Notes: generated by a model not told the origin, from the letters alone. A stretch of 64,000 nt of DNA from DASZQL01 sp964391865 (GCA_964391865.1 CAYMNQ010000007.1:62001-126000), one strand, 5' to 3'; counted from the stretch's first letter, positions 8,155 to 17,478 are shown. Translations and numbers: made by a program.

Positions 8155-11100
8155 TCACTCGCCGGTAAGACTTGCGGCGGCGAACTCTACCGGGTGCAGC
8201 GCCTGCATCCCCACGCCGTCGTGAATCTGATGCCGGCAGCTCGTCCCCGGCGCGATGAGCACGTCATCCGCGCCGAGCTTCCTCGCTTCCGGGAAGAGCA
8301 CGAGCTCGCCGATCTTCATCGAGAGGTCGTACCGGTCCGCAGTGTAGCCGAAAGAACCGGCCATCCCGCAGCAGCCGGTATCGAGCACGCGCACACGCTC
8401 CGCGCCCGCGATGCGCCGCAGCAGCGCGGCGGTCGTGTCAGCTCCCCAGAGCGCCTTTTGATGGCAGTGCCCGTGGAGCACCACGCTCCCCTTCGGTTTC
8501 TCGAATGCCGGGCGACGCGGGTGACGATCCCACTCGCGCGTCACGAACTCTTCGACGAGGAACGCCATCGCCGCCAGCCGATCAAGCTTGGCTTCGGGGA
8601 TCGGCAGCCTCAGCACACGCCATTCATCCTTGATCGACGACAAGCAGCTCGGCTCGCACACCACGACGGCGACCGCCTTCTCGCGCTCGACGGTCTCGAG
8701 CAGCGTCGCCGCGCTCGCGCCGGCGCACGACTTCGCCTCGCCCAGCAGCCCCGTCGACACCTGCGGCCTGCCGCAGCACTGCATCGACTCGGGCGGCAGC
8801 ACGACGCGGTACCCGCACGCCCGCAGCAGCTTCGCCGCCGCCAGACCGATGTGCGGGTCGTTGTACGTCGTGAAACAGTCGGCAAACAACACGACCGTCG
8901 GCGCCGCCGCGCCCGCGCCACTCCCCCACTGCCGGTACAAACTCCGCGCATACCGCGGCAGCGTGCGCTTCCCGCTCAGCCCCAGCACAGCATCAACAAT
9001 CATCCGCACCAGCGGGCTATTCGCGAGCGCGTTAGCGATCGGCGCCGTCATCGAGCCAAGCCGGTTTGTGAGACGAACGCGCCCGAACGCGATTGCCTTC
9101 AGCGGCGTGCGCCCCGCGGCGCGGTACGACTGCGCCAGGTACTCCGCCTTGTACTTCGAGATATCGACGTTGCTCGGGCATTCGGTCTTGCACGCCTTGC
9201 ACGAGAGGCACAGGTTCAGCGTCTCGAGCGTCTCCGCGTCGCCCCACTGCGGGCCCGTCAGACTCTCCGTGCCACGGGCTTCCGCTGCTCTGAGCGGATG
9301 CCCGTGCTCGGCGAGCTGCCCGGTGATCGCCAGCCGCAGCGCATTCCCCCGCCCACGCGTCGAGTGCCGCTCGTCCAACGTCGCCATGTACGAGGGGCAC
9401 ATCGTCCCGCCGGCTTTCTTCCGGCACACGCCGCTGCCGTTGCACAGCTCCACCGCGTGATCGAAGCCGCTCTCGGTGGTGTAGTCGAAGAACGCCTCGA
9501 TGTGATCCGCGTGAACATCGAACCCCGCGGGGCGAACACGCGTCGATTCATGAATGCTCTCGATCGGGCCGGGCTCGACGATGTTGCCCGGGTTCAGCAG
9601 GTTCTTCGGGTCGAACAGGCGTTTCACTTCGCGGAACGCGCCCATCAGCTCCGGGCCGTAGAACCGTTCGAGCAGCGGCCCGCGGACGCGCCCGTCGCCG
9701 TGCTCGCCGCTCATCACACCGCCAAGCCGCTTCGCAAGGTCCGCGACTTCGACCGCGATCTCCTCCATGGAGTTCCGGTCGCTCGCATCGCGCATGTCGA
9801 GCAGCGGTCGCACATGCAGCACGCCGACGGACGCGTGCGCCCAGAACGCGGCCCGCGTGCCGCGCGACTCCACGATCTTCTTGAACTCGCGCACAAACTC
9901 CGCGAGATGTTCGACGGGCACCGCGTTGTCCTCGACAAACCCCAGCGGCTTGCGGTTGCCCGGAATACCGTGCAACAGCGGCTCGCCCGCCTTCCGCAGC
10001 TTCAGCGCCGCGTTCATCGACGGGGCATCGGTGTAGAACGCAAGCCCAACTCCCTCTCCTCCTGGGAGAGGGCCGGGGAGAGGGACACCAGCGACCCCGC
10101 CGCGCGCCGCCGAGCCGCCGAGCCCCGCGACGACACTCTTCACACCCTCAAATTTCCGCTCAATCTCCGCCGCCCCCTCCTGCGAGAAGAACTCTACATA
10201 CAGCACCGCCTCAAGCACGCCTCCCTTCGGCTTCGGCATCAGCTCCACGTACTTCGCATACTCCGCGTTCTGCCTCGCCAGCCCAATCACCAGATCATCC
10301 AGCAGTTCCACCGCGCTCGGCTTCAGCGCGAGCAGCGGCACAACAGCATCGATCGCCGCCTCCAGCGACGCGAACCCCAGCACCGCGAGCCCCTTCGCCT
10401 TCGGGATCGGGTGCAGCGCGAGCTCCGCGCTCAGGGTGATCGACAGCGTCCCCTCGCTGCCGCAGATGAGCTTGGAGAGATTGACGACTTCGAGCCGGTC
10501 ACGCCCCGCAGCGGCGGCTTCATCCAGATCGCGCAGCACCATGTCCAGTCCGTAGCCCGCGTTGCGCCGGACCGTCTTCGGGAACCGATCGCGGATGAGC
10601 ATCTCATGCCGGCGGACGATGTCGATCACTCCAAGCGTGAGACGGCGCGCGACGGGCTCGCGCGCCGCCGCGCCGTGGTCGAGCGTCACGCGCTCGCCGC
10701 TCGCCAGCAACACATCCACCCCAAGCACGCTCTCGCTCGTGCGCCCGTACAGGATCGAGCGCGTGCCCGCAGCGTTGTTGCCGATCGCGCCGCCGATGTT
10801 GCACTGCCGCGCCGTCGCCGGGTCGGGTGCGAAGAACAGCCCGTGTGGGCGGAGTTGATCATTCAGATCATCAATCGTGATGCCCGCCTCGACTCGACAC
10901 CTGCGCCGAAGGGCATCGATCTCCAGCACCCTCCGGCAATTCGCCGAGAAGTCAATCACCACCGCCCGGTTCACGCCCTGTCCCGCGAGGCTCGTCCCCC
11001 CGCCCCGCGGCAGGATCGGCAGCCCGTGCGCAATGCAGTACCGCGCCGCCGCGATGGCGTCGTCAAGATCGGCCGGGATCACCACTCCCAGCGGCTCGAC

Positions 11101-11247
11101 CTGATAAATGCTCGCGTCGGTCGCGTAGAGCATGCGGTCGTGCTTGCCGAAGCGCACCTCGCCGCGCACCACCGCGCGCAGACCGGCTTCGTGCTTTCTC
11201 AGCACAAGGTCTTGGCCGATCGTCAAGGTGGTTTCAACCGACGCCAT
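8155..11247 (-). CDS. FAD-binding and Fe-S dehydrogenase fusion (GlcD-GlcF/YdiJ type)
   Basis: A 1030-residue 2-hydroxyacid dehydrogenase-like fusion. Residues about 40-230 form an FAD_binding_4 domain (LPRGGGTSLAGQGVN, GAIGNNAAGTRSILYGRT). Residues about 235-545 form the FAD-oxidase C-terminal domain (SVGVLHVRPLLDMRD, SGEHGDGRVRGPLLERFYGP). This is followed by ferredoxin-like clusters (CRKKAGGTMCP and CLSCKACKTECP) and two CCG-type heterodisulfide-reductase-like motifs (QCCGRPQVSTG, DTGCCGMAGSFGY). The order and size match YdiJ-type D-2-hydroxyglutarate/D-lactate dehydrogenases; the actual substrate is uncertain. Residues about 386-399 (GVPLPGPLPGGEG) are encoded by an interspersed repeat and look inserted between secondary-structure elements. 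It stands between the flagellin and rny genes, all on the same strand. Confidence 0.88.
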   Translation of the reverse strand: MASVETTLTIGQDLVLRKHEAGLRAVVRGEVRFGKHDRMLYATDASIYQVEPLGVVIPADLDDAIAAARYCIAHGLPILPRGGGTSLAGQGVNRAVVIDFSANCRRVLEIDALRRRCRVEAGITIDDLNDQLRPHGLFFAPDPATARQCNIGGAIGNNAAGTRSILYGRTSESVLGVDVLLASGERVTLDHGAAAREPVARRLTLGVIDIVRRHEMLIRDRFPKTVRRNAGYGLDMVLRDLDEAAAAGRDRLEVVNLSKLICGSEGTLSITLSAELALHPIPKAKGLAVLGFASLEAAIDAVVPLLALKPSAVELLDDLVIGLARQNAEYAKYVELMPKPKGGVLEAVLYVEFFSQEGAAEIERKFEGVKSVVAGLGGSAARGGVAGVPLPGPLPGGEGVGLAFYTDAPSMNAALKLRKAGEPLLHGIPGNRKPLGFVEDNAVPVEHLAEFVREFKKIVESRGTRAAFWAHASVGVLHVRPLLDMRDASDRNSMEEIAVEVADLAKRLGGVMSGEHGDGRVRGPLLERFYGPELMGAFREVKRLFDPKNLLNPGNIVEPGPIESIHESTRVRPAGFDVHADHIEAFFDYTTESGFDHAVELCNGSGVCRKKAGGTMCPSYMATLDERHSTRGRGNALRLAITGQLAEHGHPLRAAEARGTESLTGPQWGDAETLETLNLCLSCKACKTECPSNVDISKYKAEYLAQSYRAAGRTPLKAIAFGRVRLTNRLGSMTAPIANALANSPLVRMIVDAVLGLSGKRTLPRYARSLYRQWGSGAGAAAPTVVLFADCFTTYNDPHIGLAAAKLLRACGYRVVLPPESMQCCGRPQVSTGLLGEAKSCAGASAATLLETVEREKAVAVVVCEPSCLSSIKDEWRVLRLPIPEAKLDRLAAMAFLVEEFVTREWDRHPRRPAFEKPKGSVVLHGHCHQKALWGADTTAALLRRIAGAERVRVLDTGCCGMAGSFGYTADRYDLSMKIGELVLFPEARKLGADDVLIAPGTSCRHQIHDGVGMQALHPVEFAAASLTGE
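10050..10090 (+). repeat. Family A interspersed repeat inside the FAD/Fe-S dehydrogenase gene
   Basis: CCCTCTCC, a short middle, then GGGAGAGGGCCGGGGAGAGGG-like sequence. The same pattern recurs at 24791, 27203 and 27705 in the same orientation. Here it is in frame within a minus-strand gene and encodes a Pro/Gly-rich loop. Self-complementary CCCTCTCC/GGGAGAGGG lets it form a hairpin. Confidence 0.7.
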
Positions 11248-11285
11248 GGCTTCCTGGTGCCCGCGGCCCGTTGCCCGATCCCTTC

Positions 11286-12896
11286 TTACCGCGCGACCTC
11301 GACCGCCCGCGTCTCGCGCAACACCGTCACCTTGATCTCACCCGGGAACGTCATCTCCGCGCTCACGCGGTCGGCGATCTTCTTCGCGATCAGGAACGAA
11401 TCATCATCGCTCACGCGCTTGGCGTCGACCATGACGCGCACCTCGCGCCCCGCCTGGATCGCGTAGGCCTCGTCCACGCCCTCGTGCGAGAGCGCGATGT
11501 CCTGCAGTTGTTCGAGGCGCTGGATGTATTTCTCCAGCGATTCACGCCGCGCGCCGGGGCGCGCGCCGCTGACGGCGTCCGCCGCCATCACGATGGGCGT
11601 GTAGAAACTCGTCGCAGGGATATCCGCGTGGTGCCCGCCGATCGCGTTGAGCACCGGCTCCTTCTCGCCGTGCTGCCGCGCGAACTCCATGCCGATCTTC
11701 GGGTGCCCGCCTTCCATCTCGTGGTCCATCGCCTTGCCGATGTCGTGCAGGAACCCGCACCGCCGCGCGAGCTGACCGTTCAATCCAAGCTGGTCCGCGA
11801 TGATCTGGCACAAGTACCCGACCTCGATCGAGTGGCGCAGGATGTTCTGCCCGAAGCTCGTGCGGTAGTGCAGCCGCCCCATCGCGTCCATGATCTTCGG
11901 GTTCAGCCCGCGCAGGTTCGCTTCGAGCGCCGCGTCCTTGCCGTACTTCGTGATGCGCTCGTCGTGCTCCTTCCGCACCTGCTCGACGACTTCCTCGATG
12001 CGGCTCGGATGAATCCGCCCGTCCTGGATCAACTTCAGCAGCGATTCCGCGGCGATCGACTGGCGCACCTTGTCGAAGCACGACACCACGATCACGCCCG
12101 GCGTGTCGTCCACGATGATGTCGACGCCCGTCGCCTTCTCGATCGCGCGGATGTTCCGCCCCTCGCGCCCGATGATGCGCCCCTTCATGTCGTCCGACGG
12201 GATGGGGATCGAGCGCACCGTGCTCTCCGCCGCGTGCTCGCTGGCGTAACGCTGGATCGCCATCACCGTGATCTCGCGGGCCTTCTCCTTCGCTTCGGTC
12301 TGCGCGTCCTCGGTGACCTTGCGGACGATGCGGGCCGCGTCGTGCTTCACATCTTCTTCGATGATCCGGAGCAGTTGATCCCGCGCCTGGTCCATGCTCA
12401 GCCCGCTAACGCGGAGCAGTTCTTCCTTCTGCTTGCTGATGACGCCGTCGAGTTCTTCTTCCCGCTTCGCCAGCTTCGCTTCGCGCTGCTTGGTCTGCTC
12501 CGTCGCCTGGTCGAGCTGCTTCTCTTTGGTCTCGAGCTGCTCGGTCTTGCGGTCGATCTGGTCTTCTTTCTTCGTCAGTCGGCGTTCCTGCTCGCGGAGT
12601 TCCTCACGCTGCCCCCCCAACTCCGCCTCGAACTTCTGCCGCTCCGCCTGGAGTTTCTTGTTCGCCTCGGTCTCCGCCTTGGCGGCGAGCGATTTTGCCT
12701 CCGCCTCCGCGAGCTTGATCGTCTGCTCCGCCTGCGTCTTCGCCTTCGAGAGCGTCTGCCCGCCCCCGATCTTCAGCAGAACAAACATCAGGATGGCGCC
12801 GACCACCAACGCCCCCGCAGCCAGACCGATCGCCGTCCCATCGATCGCCGCGAGCGTCAATCCAATCGAGTCAAACCGGCTGCCGTGCCAGATCAT
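11286..12896 (-). CDS. rny: Ribonuclease Y
   Basis: Membrane-anchored endoribonuclease that initiates mRNA decay. The 536-residue protein has an N-terminal membrane helix (IGLAAGALVVGAILMFVLL, about 23-41), a long charged coiled coil (about 50-205), a KH domain with RIIGREGRNIRAIE, and an HD domain with the catalytic HD pair in CGFLHDIGKAMDHEMEGGH followed by GGHHAD. The C-terminus (GEIKVTVLRETRAVE) is family-typical, so it is complete; usual length is about 510-540. The ATG at 12896 is used because the membrane helix follows directly. A 503-bp gap separates it from the upstream rrf2 gene, so it probably has its own promoter. Confidence 0.96.
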   Translation of the reverse strand: MIWHGSRFDSIGLTLAAIDGTAIGLAAGALVVGAILMFVLLKIGGGQTLSKAKTQAEQTIKLAEAEAKSLAAKAETEANKKLQAERQKFEAELGGQREELREQERRLTKKEDQIDRKTEQLETKEKQLDQATEQTKQREAKLAKREEELDGVISKQKEELLRVSGLSMDQARDQLLRIIEEDVKHDAARIVRKVTEDAQTEAKEKAREITVMAIQRYASEHAAESTVRSIPIPSDDMKGRIIGREGRNIRAIEKATGVDIIVDDTPGVIVVSCFDKVRQSIAAESLLKLIQDGRIHPSRIEEVVEQVRKEHDERITKYGKDAALEANLRGLNPKIMDAMGRLHYRTSFGQNILRHSIEVGYLCQIIADQLGLNGQLARRCGFLHDIGKAMDHEMEGGHPKIGMEFARQHGEKEPVLNAIGGHHADIPATSFYTPIVMAADAVSGARPGARRESLEKYIQRLEQLQDIALSHEGVDEAYAIQAGREVRVMVDAKRVSDDDSFLIAKKIADRVSAEMTFPGEIKVTVLRETRAVEVAR

Positions 12897-13399
12897 GCGT
12901 CGTCGTCCTTTCTACCCGGCGCGAACAACCGCCGGGCGGCCCGAAGGCGACACGCCGCATGACACGGGGATTGACAATCGTTCGATCGAACTCGGCGGCG
13001 CTTCAACACACCAACGAAACTTCACGCGGCGAACGCGGTCGGTCCGAACCCAATCCGTTCACCCCGCGTGCGAGCCCACGATCCGCCGGGCCGGGCCACG
13101 TCATCGTCACCCGACACAGCCCACAGCGACATCCCGGATCAGCCCACGCCGCCAGAATTCGCCCGAATACCGCTCGCTTCATACGGCACACCGCAGTCAA
13201 TCAAGCCATTGTCAATCTATTCGGCGGGACGAAAAACCTCGTCGTCGCCGTGCCCGGCGGGAGCACGCTCCCGAACGGGCAGTAAACGGGGCCCCGTGTC
13301 ATGGCGGCCACCGATCGAGGCACAACACAATGTTTACAATACGAGAAAACCCGGCGCTGGGTCAAGAACCGCGCCCATTCCCCACGACCGCGCCGATTA
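12897..13399. other. 503-bp intergenic region upstream of rny
   Basis: The region between rny and the rrf2-type gene is less GC-biased than the genes. Minus-strand TTGACA- and TTGACT-like hexamers lie near 13200-13220 and a TATGAA hexamer near 13180, but their spacings do not make a convincing promoter. Plus-strand frames here show no recognisable protein. I see no tRNA, riboswitch or clear terminator. Confidence 0.4.
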
Positions 13400-13870
13400 T
13401 CAACCAGCCTTCGCCTGCTTGCCGTTGACCGTCAGACCCGTCCCTTCCACCACCTCGCACAACGGACGAATCTTCCGCGGCTCCGAGACAAGGTCATAGA
13501 TCGTCGTCCCACCAAAGAATTCCTCGAGCAGCGCCGCCGCCGCGTCCAGCCGGCGGTGCAAGGCGCACAGCTTCGTGTGCGTCGTCAGGCCGAGAGGGCA
13601 CTTCTCGATGCGCGCAAGGGCCGTATCCGTCGCCCGAAGCACCGCGAGCACCGTCACTTCCTCCGCAGCCTGCGAAAGAACGAACCCGCCGCCCAGCCCG
13701 CGCTGCGACTGCACCACGCCCGCCCGCGCCAACGACTGCAGAATCTTCGCGAGATACCCCGCCGGCACGCGCGTCCCCTCCGCGATCTCTCGCGCCGTGA
13801 ACGACCGTTCAGGCCGCGTCGCCAGATAAACCACCGCGCGGAGAGCGTATTCGGATGTCTGTGAAATCAT
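13400..13870 (-). CDS. Rrf2-family transcriptional regulator
   Basis: A 156-residue DNA-binding regulator. MISQTSEYALRAVVYLA and TAREIAEGTRVPAGYLAKILQSLARAGVVQSQRGLGGGF form the winged helix typical of Rrf2/IscR/NsrR proteins. Cys91 and Cys102 (KCPLGLTTHTKLCALHRRLD), with Cys138 further on, resemble the cluster-ligand region of NsrR/IscR-like members, so Fe-S or redox/NO sensing is plausible but not shown. ATG 13870 has GGAG about 7 nt upstream. A near-consensus sigma-70 promoter with its -10 inside a 24-bp dyad lies just upstream, which points to autoregulation. It is flanked by the rny leader and the sigma-factor gene pair, so no target operon is adjacent. Confidence 0.92.
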   Translation of the reverse strand: MISQTSEYALRAVVYLATRPERSFTAREIAEGTRVPAGYLAKILQSLARAGVVQSQRGLGGGFVLSQAAEEVTVLAVLRATDTALARIEKCPLGLTTHTKLCALHRRLDAAAALLEEFFGGTTIYDLVSEPRKIRPLCEVVEGTGLTVNGKQAKAG

Positions 13871-13883
13871 GGCCGGCTCCGGG

Positions 13884-13922
13884 ATTCAGGAGATGTATAT
13901 CCTGAATTCCGATACCAGTCAA
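13884..13922 (-). promoter_or_regulatory. rrf2 promoter with overlapping palindromic operator
   Basis: Minus strand: TTGACT (13922-13917), 17 nt, then TATACA (13899-13894). The -10 lies within the 8-nt spacer of a perfect inverted repeat, ATTCAGGA (13884-13891) and TCCTGAAT (13900-13907). Binding of a dimer here would cover the -10. The site ends 14 bp before the rrf2 start codon, so autorepression is the simple reading. Confidence 0.75.
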
Positions 13923-13939
13923 GCCCCTCTACCAAAGCG

Positions 13940-13967
13940 AGTGGCACCGGCGTCCCGCCTGTGTCTC
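13940..13967 (+). repeat. Family B interspersed hairpin repeat
   Basis: AGTGGCACCGGCGTCCCGCC followed by TGTGTCTC. It matches, with a few changes, the copies at 18241 and 20156, all on the plus strand and all in gene junctions. The CACGGGCG/CGCCCGTG arms (perfect in the 20156 copy) are degraded here. Confidence 0.6.
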
Positions 13968-14035
13968 TACCCAACTTCGTTCACCTTGCCCCTCTTCTGC
14001 CTTTTCCGACGTCTTTCCGACCTCCCCCCTCCGCC

Positions 14036-14731
14036 TTACAACGCCAGCATGTCCGCCACCACCGTCAGCCCCGACGGCAGGCACGACTGCGCCGCCCGCT
14101 CATACGACGACAGGTCTTCCTCGCACACGCGGCTCGAGTCCGTCACGCACGCCGTCAGTTGGCGCACTTCCTCATCGCTGCCCGGCAGCTTGTCCAGCGG
14201 GCCGGCGACCGCGACGATCAGCAGCCGATCGGGCCGTTCCATGCACGAATCATTCCCCGCCGACGCAGACGCCATCAGCGTCTTCGCGTCCAAACCTGCC
14301 AGCCCCGATTTGGAATCGAGTTGGTGGACCGTCACGTCCACGCACTGCTGCGTGCCGTTGCTGTCCTTGAAAATCGCCAGCACCACGCACGGCACGCCCT
14401 CGGCGGTCATGAACCGATCGCCCGGCTTCAGCTTCGCCGCGTCGTTCGCCGCGAGCTTCACCGTTTGAGGCTGGCGGGTGCCATGCGCCCCGCCGCCCGT
14501 CCACAACACCCACGCCATTCCGAGCGACGCCGCCAGAAGCCCCGCGTAGCCAATCCGCCGGCCCCACACATTCGCGGCCGCGCGGCGCGCGTGTGACTCA
14601 CCCGCACCCACCAGACGAAGCCGCATCGGCGATGCGTCTTCCGAAATCCCCGCCGCCTCACGCTCGAAGCGCTCGGCTTCACCCGCCATGCGGATCAGGC
14701 TCAGAAGGTCGTCGTCCTTGAAGGGTGCCAT
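14036..14731 (-). CDS. Single-pass membrane protein, possible partner of the adjacent sigma factor
   Basis: A 231-residue protein with a charged N-terminal part (MAPFKDDDLLSLIRMAGEAE), one membrane helix at about 61-78 (GYAGLLAASLGMAWVLW) and a C-terminal region of about 150 residues with VPCVVLAIFKDSNGTQQCVDV. I do not recognise the C-terminal domain. Its position 39 bp downstream of an ECF sigma gene and its cytoplasm-membrane-outside layout are like an anti-sigma or sigma-controlled membrane protein, but no zinc-binding HxxxCxxC anti-sigma motif is visible. Coding is supported by the adjacent co-oriented gene and composition. It could equally be an unrelated stress or envelope protein. Confidence 0.72.
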   Translation of the reverse strand: MAPFKDDDLLSLIRMAGEAERFEREAAGISEDASPMRLRLVGAGESHARRAAANVWGRRIGYAGLLAASLGMAWVLWTGGGAHGTRQPQTVKLAANDAAKLKPGDRFMTAEGVPCVVLAIFKDSNGTQQCVDVTVHQLDSKSGLAGLDAKTLMASASAGNDSCMERPDRLLIVAVAGPLDKLPGSDEEVRQLTACVTDSSRVCEEDLSSYERAAQSCLPSGLTVVADMLAL

Positions 14732-14770
14732 GAATACCTCAGTTGGAAGCGGAGGGAGCGTTCCAGCAGG

Positions 14771-15409
14771 TTATTTCCGTCCGCCGCCCGGGCGCTCGCC
14801 CGGAAAGTCACGATACCCCTTCTGAGCCAGATACCGCCGAACTTTGTCCAATGCGGCACGTTTTCGGGCGTTGATCGTGCTCGGCGCCAGCCCCAGTTCC
14901 CGCGCCAGATCCCGGTCGGACGCTCCCTCCGCCGTCGAACGCAGCAGCCGGCGCTCATCGTCGCTCAGCCCCGAGTCATCGTCACGCAGACACGCGCGCA
15001 CGGCATCAATCAATTCCGCCGCCCGCGCCGCCGAGCCGGGGTCGGCGTCCGCGCCAACCGCCTGGTCGAACGCGGCGTCCGCCGGCCGGAACGTCTCCGC
15101 CGCCCGCCCCTCCTTCCGCAGGTGCTGCAGCCACAGCTTGTAACCCACCGCATACACGAAGGTGGTAATCGCCGACTTCGATTCGTCGTAACGCCCCTCA
15201 CGCAGCGCCTGCCACACCGCGGCCCACGTCCGCTGCGCGAGATCGTCAACGACATCATGCCGCTGGTTCGCCCGCACCAGCAGCAACCGCTTCAGCCCGG
15301 GAGTCAGCCGCTTGTGCAGCGCCTCGAACGCGCGCTCGTCCCCCGCCGACGAAAGCCCGGCAAGCTCGCGGAGCGTCGCGGCGGTGTATGAAATGGGGTC
15401 GTCGTGCAT
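14771..15409 (-). CDS. ECF-like sigma-70 family RNA polymerase sigma factor
   Basis: A 212-residue alternative sigma factor. Region 2 is seen at about 38-95 (DVVDDLAQRTWAAVWQAL, then KSAITTFVYAVGYKLWLQHL) and region 4 at about 150-195 (LSDDERRLLRSTAEGASDRDLARELGLAPSTI followed by NARKRAALDKVRRYL), with the expected helix-turn-helix. No region 1.1 or 3 is present, as in ECF factors. The first ATG at 15409 is used; no ideal Shine-Dalgarno is visible. The downstream membrane protein gene 39 bp away is the likely co-transcribed partner. Its regulon cannot be inferred from the window. Confidence 0.9.
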   Translation of the reverse strand: MHDDPISYTAATLRELAGLSSAGDERAFEALHKRLTPGLKRLLLVRANQRHDVVDDLAQRTWAAVWQALREGRYDESKSAITTFVYAVGYKLWLQHLRKEGRAAETFRPADAAFDQAVGADADPGSAARAAELIDAVRACLRDDDSGLSDDERRLLRSTAEGASDRDLARELGLAPSTINARKRAALDKVRRYLAQKGYRDFPGERPGGGRK

Positions 15410-15456
15410 CGCGGATCGGAACGATCACTATTCGCCCCGCCCTGTCAAGCGCTCGC

Positions 15457-17478
15457 TCACGGCGTGGGCGCCCCGCTGCTCATCAGCCCCACCACCGTCG
15501 CCGTCATCGCGATGATCGCCGCAACCAGCGACTCGCCCGCGATCAACCCCGACGCCAGCGGCACGTTGAATGTCTCACACCCCTTCTTCGACACGCGAGA
15601 CCACATCCAAGCCAGCACCGCGCCGATCGCAAACGAGAACGAATTCGCGAACGGCACCATCCACGCCAGCCCGAAGCCGATCGCGCTCGGGAAGTACTTC
15701 CGGGCCTTCGCCGGCACCAGGAATCGCTCGATCACCGGCATCACCGCCCCGACCAGCGCGCCGACCACCAGAGCGATCTGCGCCGACTGCGGCAGCGAGT
15801 CGATCCCCTTCGTCAGCACCTCCGCCACCTTGAACCACTGGTTCGTCGCCGGCGCGGGGAACGATTCGAGCTTCGCCTTCGTCGGCACCATGAGGTACCA
15901 GATGGGCACGATCGCCACCGTCCCGAAGAACACGCCGAAGAACTGCGCCAGGAACTGCCGGCGCGGGTTCGCGCCGAGCAAGTAGCCGCTCTTCAGGTCC
16001 GTCAACAGGTCCGCGCTCGAGCTCGCGCTGTTCGCCGCGATGCCCGCCGACGCGAGGTTCGGGATGATCTGACCCGGGTGCAGACCCGCGAACAGAAGCT
16101 GCATCACCTTGCCCATCGCGCCGATGGGCGTCGTGTCCGTCTCGCCCGTCGCGCGGCACGCCACTAGCGACAGCACGAACGACATCCCGATCGCGATCAC
16201 TCCCGCCCACCAAGAAATGTGGAACGCGAAGACCTGCACGATCAGCATCACGATCGTGATCGGCACCATGCCCATCACCATCCACTTGAACGGCACCTCG
16301 ACCGAGCGATACTCCTGACTCCCGCCGTCGCCCCCGGCGCGCACGCTCGTGAACGCCCGCACGATCGTCTTCCATTGCAGCGCCAGCGACATCAGGCTCG
16401 CCGTCACCATCAGCGCGGTCCCGCCCCACAGCCCCCAGCGATACACGTGATAGATCGTCCCCCCGCCGACCACCTCGATCGACGCGACATACCCCTCCGT
16501 CGCCGCCCTCGCGTCGTCCATCGCGATCAATTGCGGCGCCGCGAACATGTACAGCAGGATCGACCCCGCCAGCATCGACAGGCTCACGCGCAAGCCCACA
16601 ATCATCCCCGCCGCGATCAGCAGCGCGCTCGGCTCGAACCCGTAGCCCAGCAGCTGCCGGTCGTTGATCTTCACGAACCCGTCGTGCGGCAGCAGGTGCG
16701 GCAAGCGCACGTTGAACAGGTTCGACTTGAACCAGTTGAACATCGAGTCCAGAAACGCCAGCGTCCCTTCGCCCGTCTTCAGCAGCCCGATCGCCCCGCC
16801 GATCGCGATCCCAACGATCAGCGCATACGCCTTCTGAACCGCTTCCTTGCTTTCGCTGTACAGCGAGCGGAGGGTCTCCGCTGCCGCAATGCCCGAGGGG
16901 AACGGCAAACGCTCATGGTTGATGAGCTGCCGCTTCATCGGGATCGCCAGGAACACCCCCATCAGCCCCGTGCACAGCGTGAAGATCGCCACCTGCCAGA
17001 TCGGCTGCACGTCCCACGTCCTGATACTCGCCGAATCGCCGTCCTTGTTCAGCAGCAGCAGCGCGCCGAACATGGTGGCGATCGTCGAGCCCGTCGAGTA
17101 CCCCGCCGCCGAGGCGCACGACGCCATACACGTGTTCTCAAGGATCGACATCTTCCCGAGCGCCCCGCCGCTGAACGCGCGGAACAGATTCCACACCACG
17201 TACGACATCACGCACGCCGTGATCGCCACGCCGAACGCCCACCCGACCGTCAGCGTCGTATACAGGTTCGACGCCGACATGAGCATCCCGAGGACGCCGC
17301 CCATCAGCACCGCACGCCACGTCAACTGCGGCATCTTGTCGCCCTGGTACACATGCTCGTACCAGTGCCGATCCTTCTGCTCCGGCGTCGCGTTCTCTGC
17401 CAGCGGCGGCACCCCGGGCCCGAACCCGCTCGTCGATCCGCTCTCCGCGACCTGATCCGATCCGCTCGGGCCTGCCAT
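15457..17478 (-). CDS. OPT-family oligopeptide/metal-chelate transporter
   Basis: A 673-residue integral membrane protein with about 14-16 hydrophobic segments. MPQLTWRAVLMGGVLGMLMSASNLYTTLTVG, CMASCASAAGYSTGSTIATM and RLPFPSGIAAAETLRSLYS are characteristic of the bacterial OPT superfamily, which carries oligopeptides or metal-ligand complexes with protons. ATG 17478 is preferred to an upstream in-frame start because GGAGG precedes it by 8 nt and the extra 15 residues are not protein-like. It is divergent from argR. Substrate is unknown; no partner genes are adjacent. Confidence 0.92.
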   Translation of the reverse strand: MAGPSGSDQVAESGSTSGFGPGVPPLAENATPEQKDRHWYEHVYQGDKMPQLTWRAVLMGGVLGMLMSASNLYTTLTVGWAFGVAITACVMSYVVWNLFRAFSGGALGKMSILENTCMASCASAAGYSTGSTIATMFGALLLLNKDGDSASIRTWDVQPIWQVAIFTLCTGLMGVFLAIPMKRQLINHERLPFPSGIAAAETLRSLYSESKEAVQKAYALIVGIAIGGAIGLLKTGEGTLAFLDSMFNWFKSNLFNVRLPHLLPHDGFVKINDRQLLGYGFEPSALLIAAGMIVGLRVSLSMLAGSILLYMFAAPQLIAMDDARAATEGYVASIEVVGGGTIYHVYRWGLWGGTALMVTASLMSLALQWKTIVRAFTSVRAGGDGGSQEYRSVEVPFKWMVMGMVPITIVMLIVQVFAFHISWWAGVIAIGMSFVLSLVACRATGETDTTPIGAMGKVMQLLFAGLHPGQIIPNLASAGIAANSASSSADLLTDLKSGYLLGANPRRQFLAQFFGVFFGTVAIVPIWYLMVPTKAKLESFPAPATNQWFKVAEVLTKGIDSLPQSAQIALVVGALVGAVMPVIERFLVPAKARKYFPSAIGFGLAWMVPFANSFSFAIGAVLAWMWSRVSKKGCETFNVPLASGLIAGESLVAAIIAMTATVVGLMSSGAPTP

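Noticed and set aside
7990..11466. 1158-residue plus-strand open frame opposite the flagellin and FAD/Fe-S dehydrogenase genes
   Set aside because: Arg/His/Pro-rich composition typical of an antisense shadow in GC-rich DNA. The minus-strand genes in the same place have clear family motifs.
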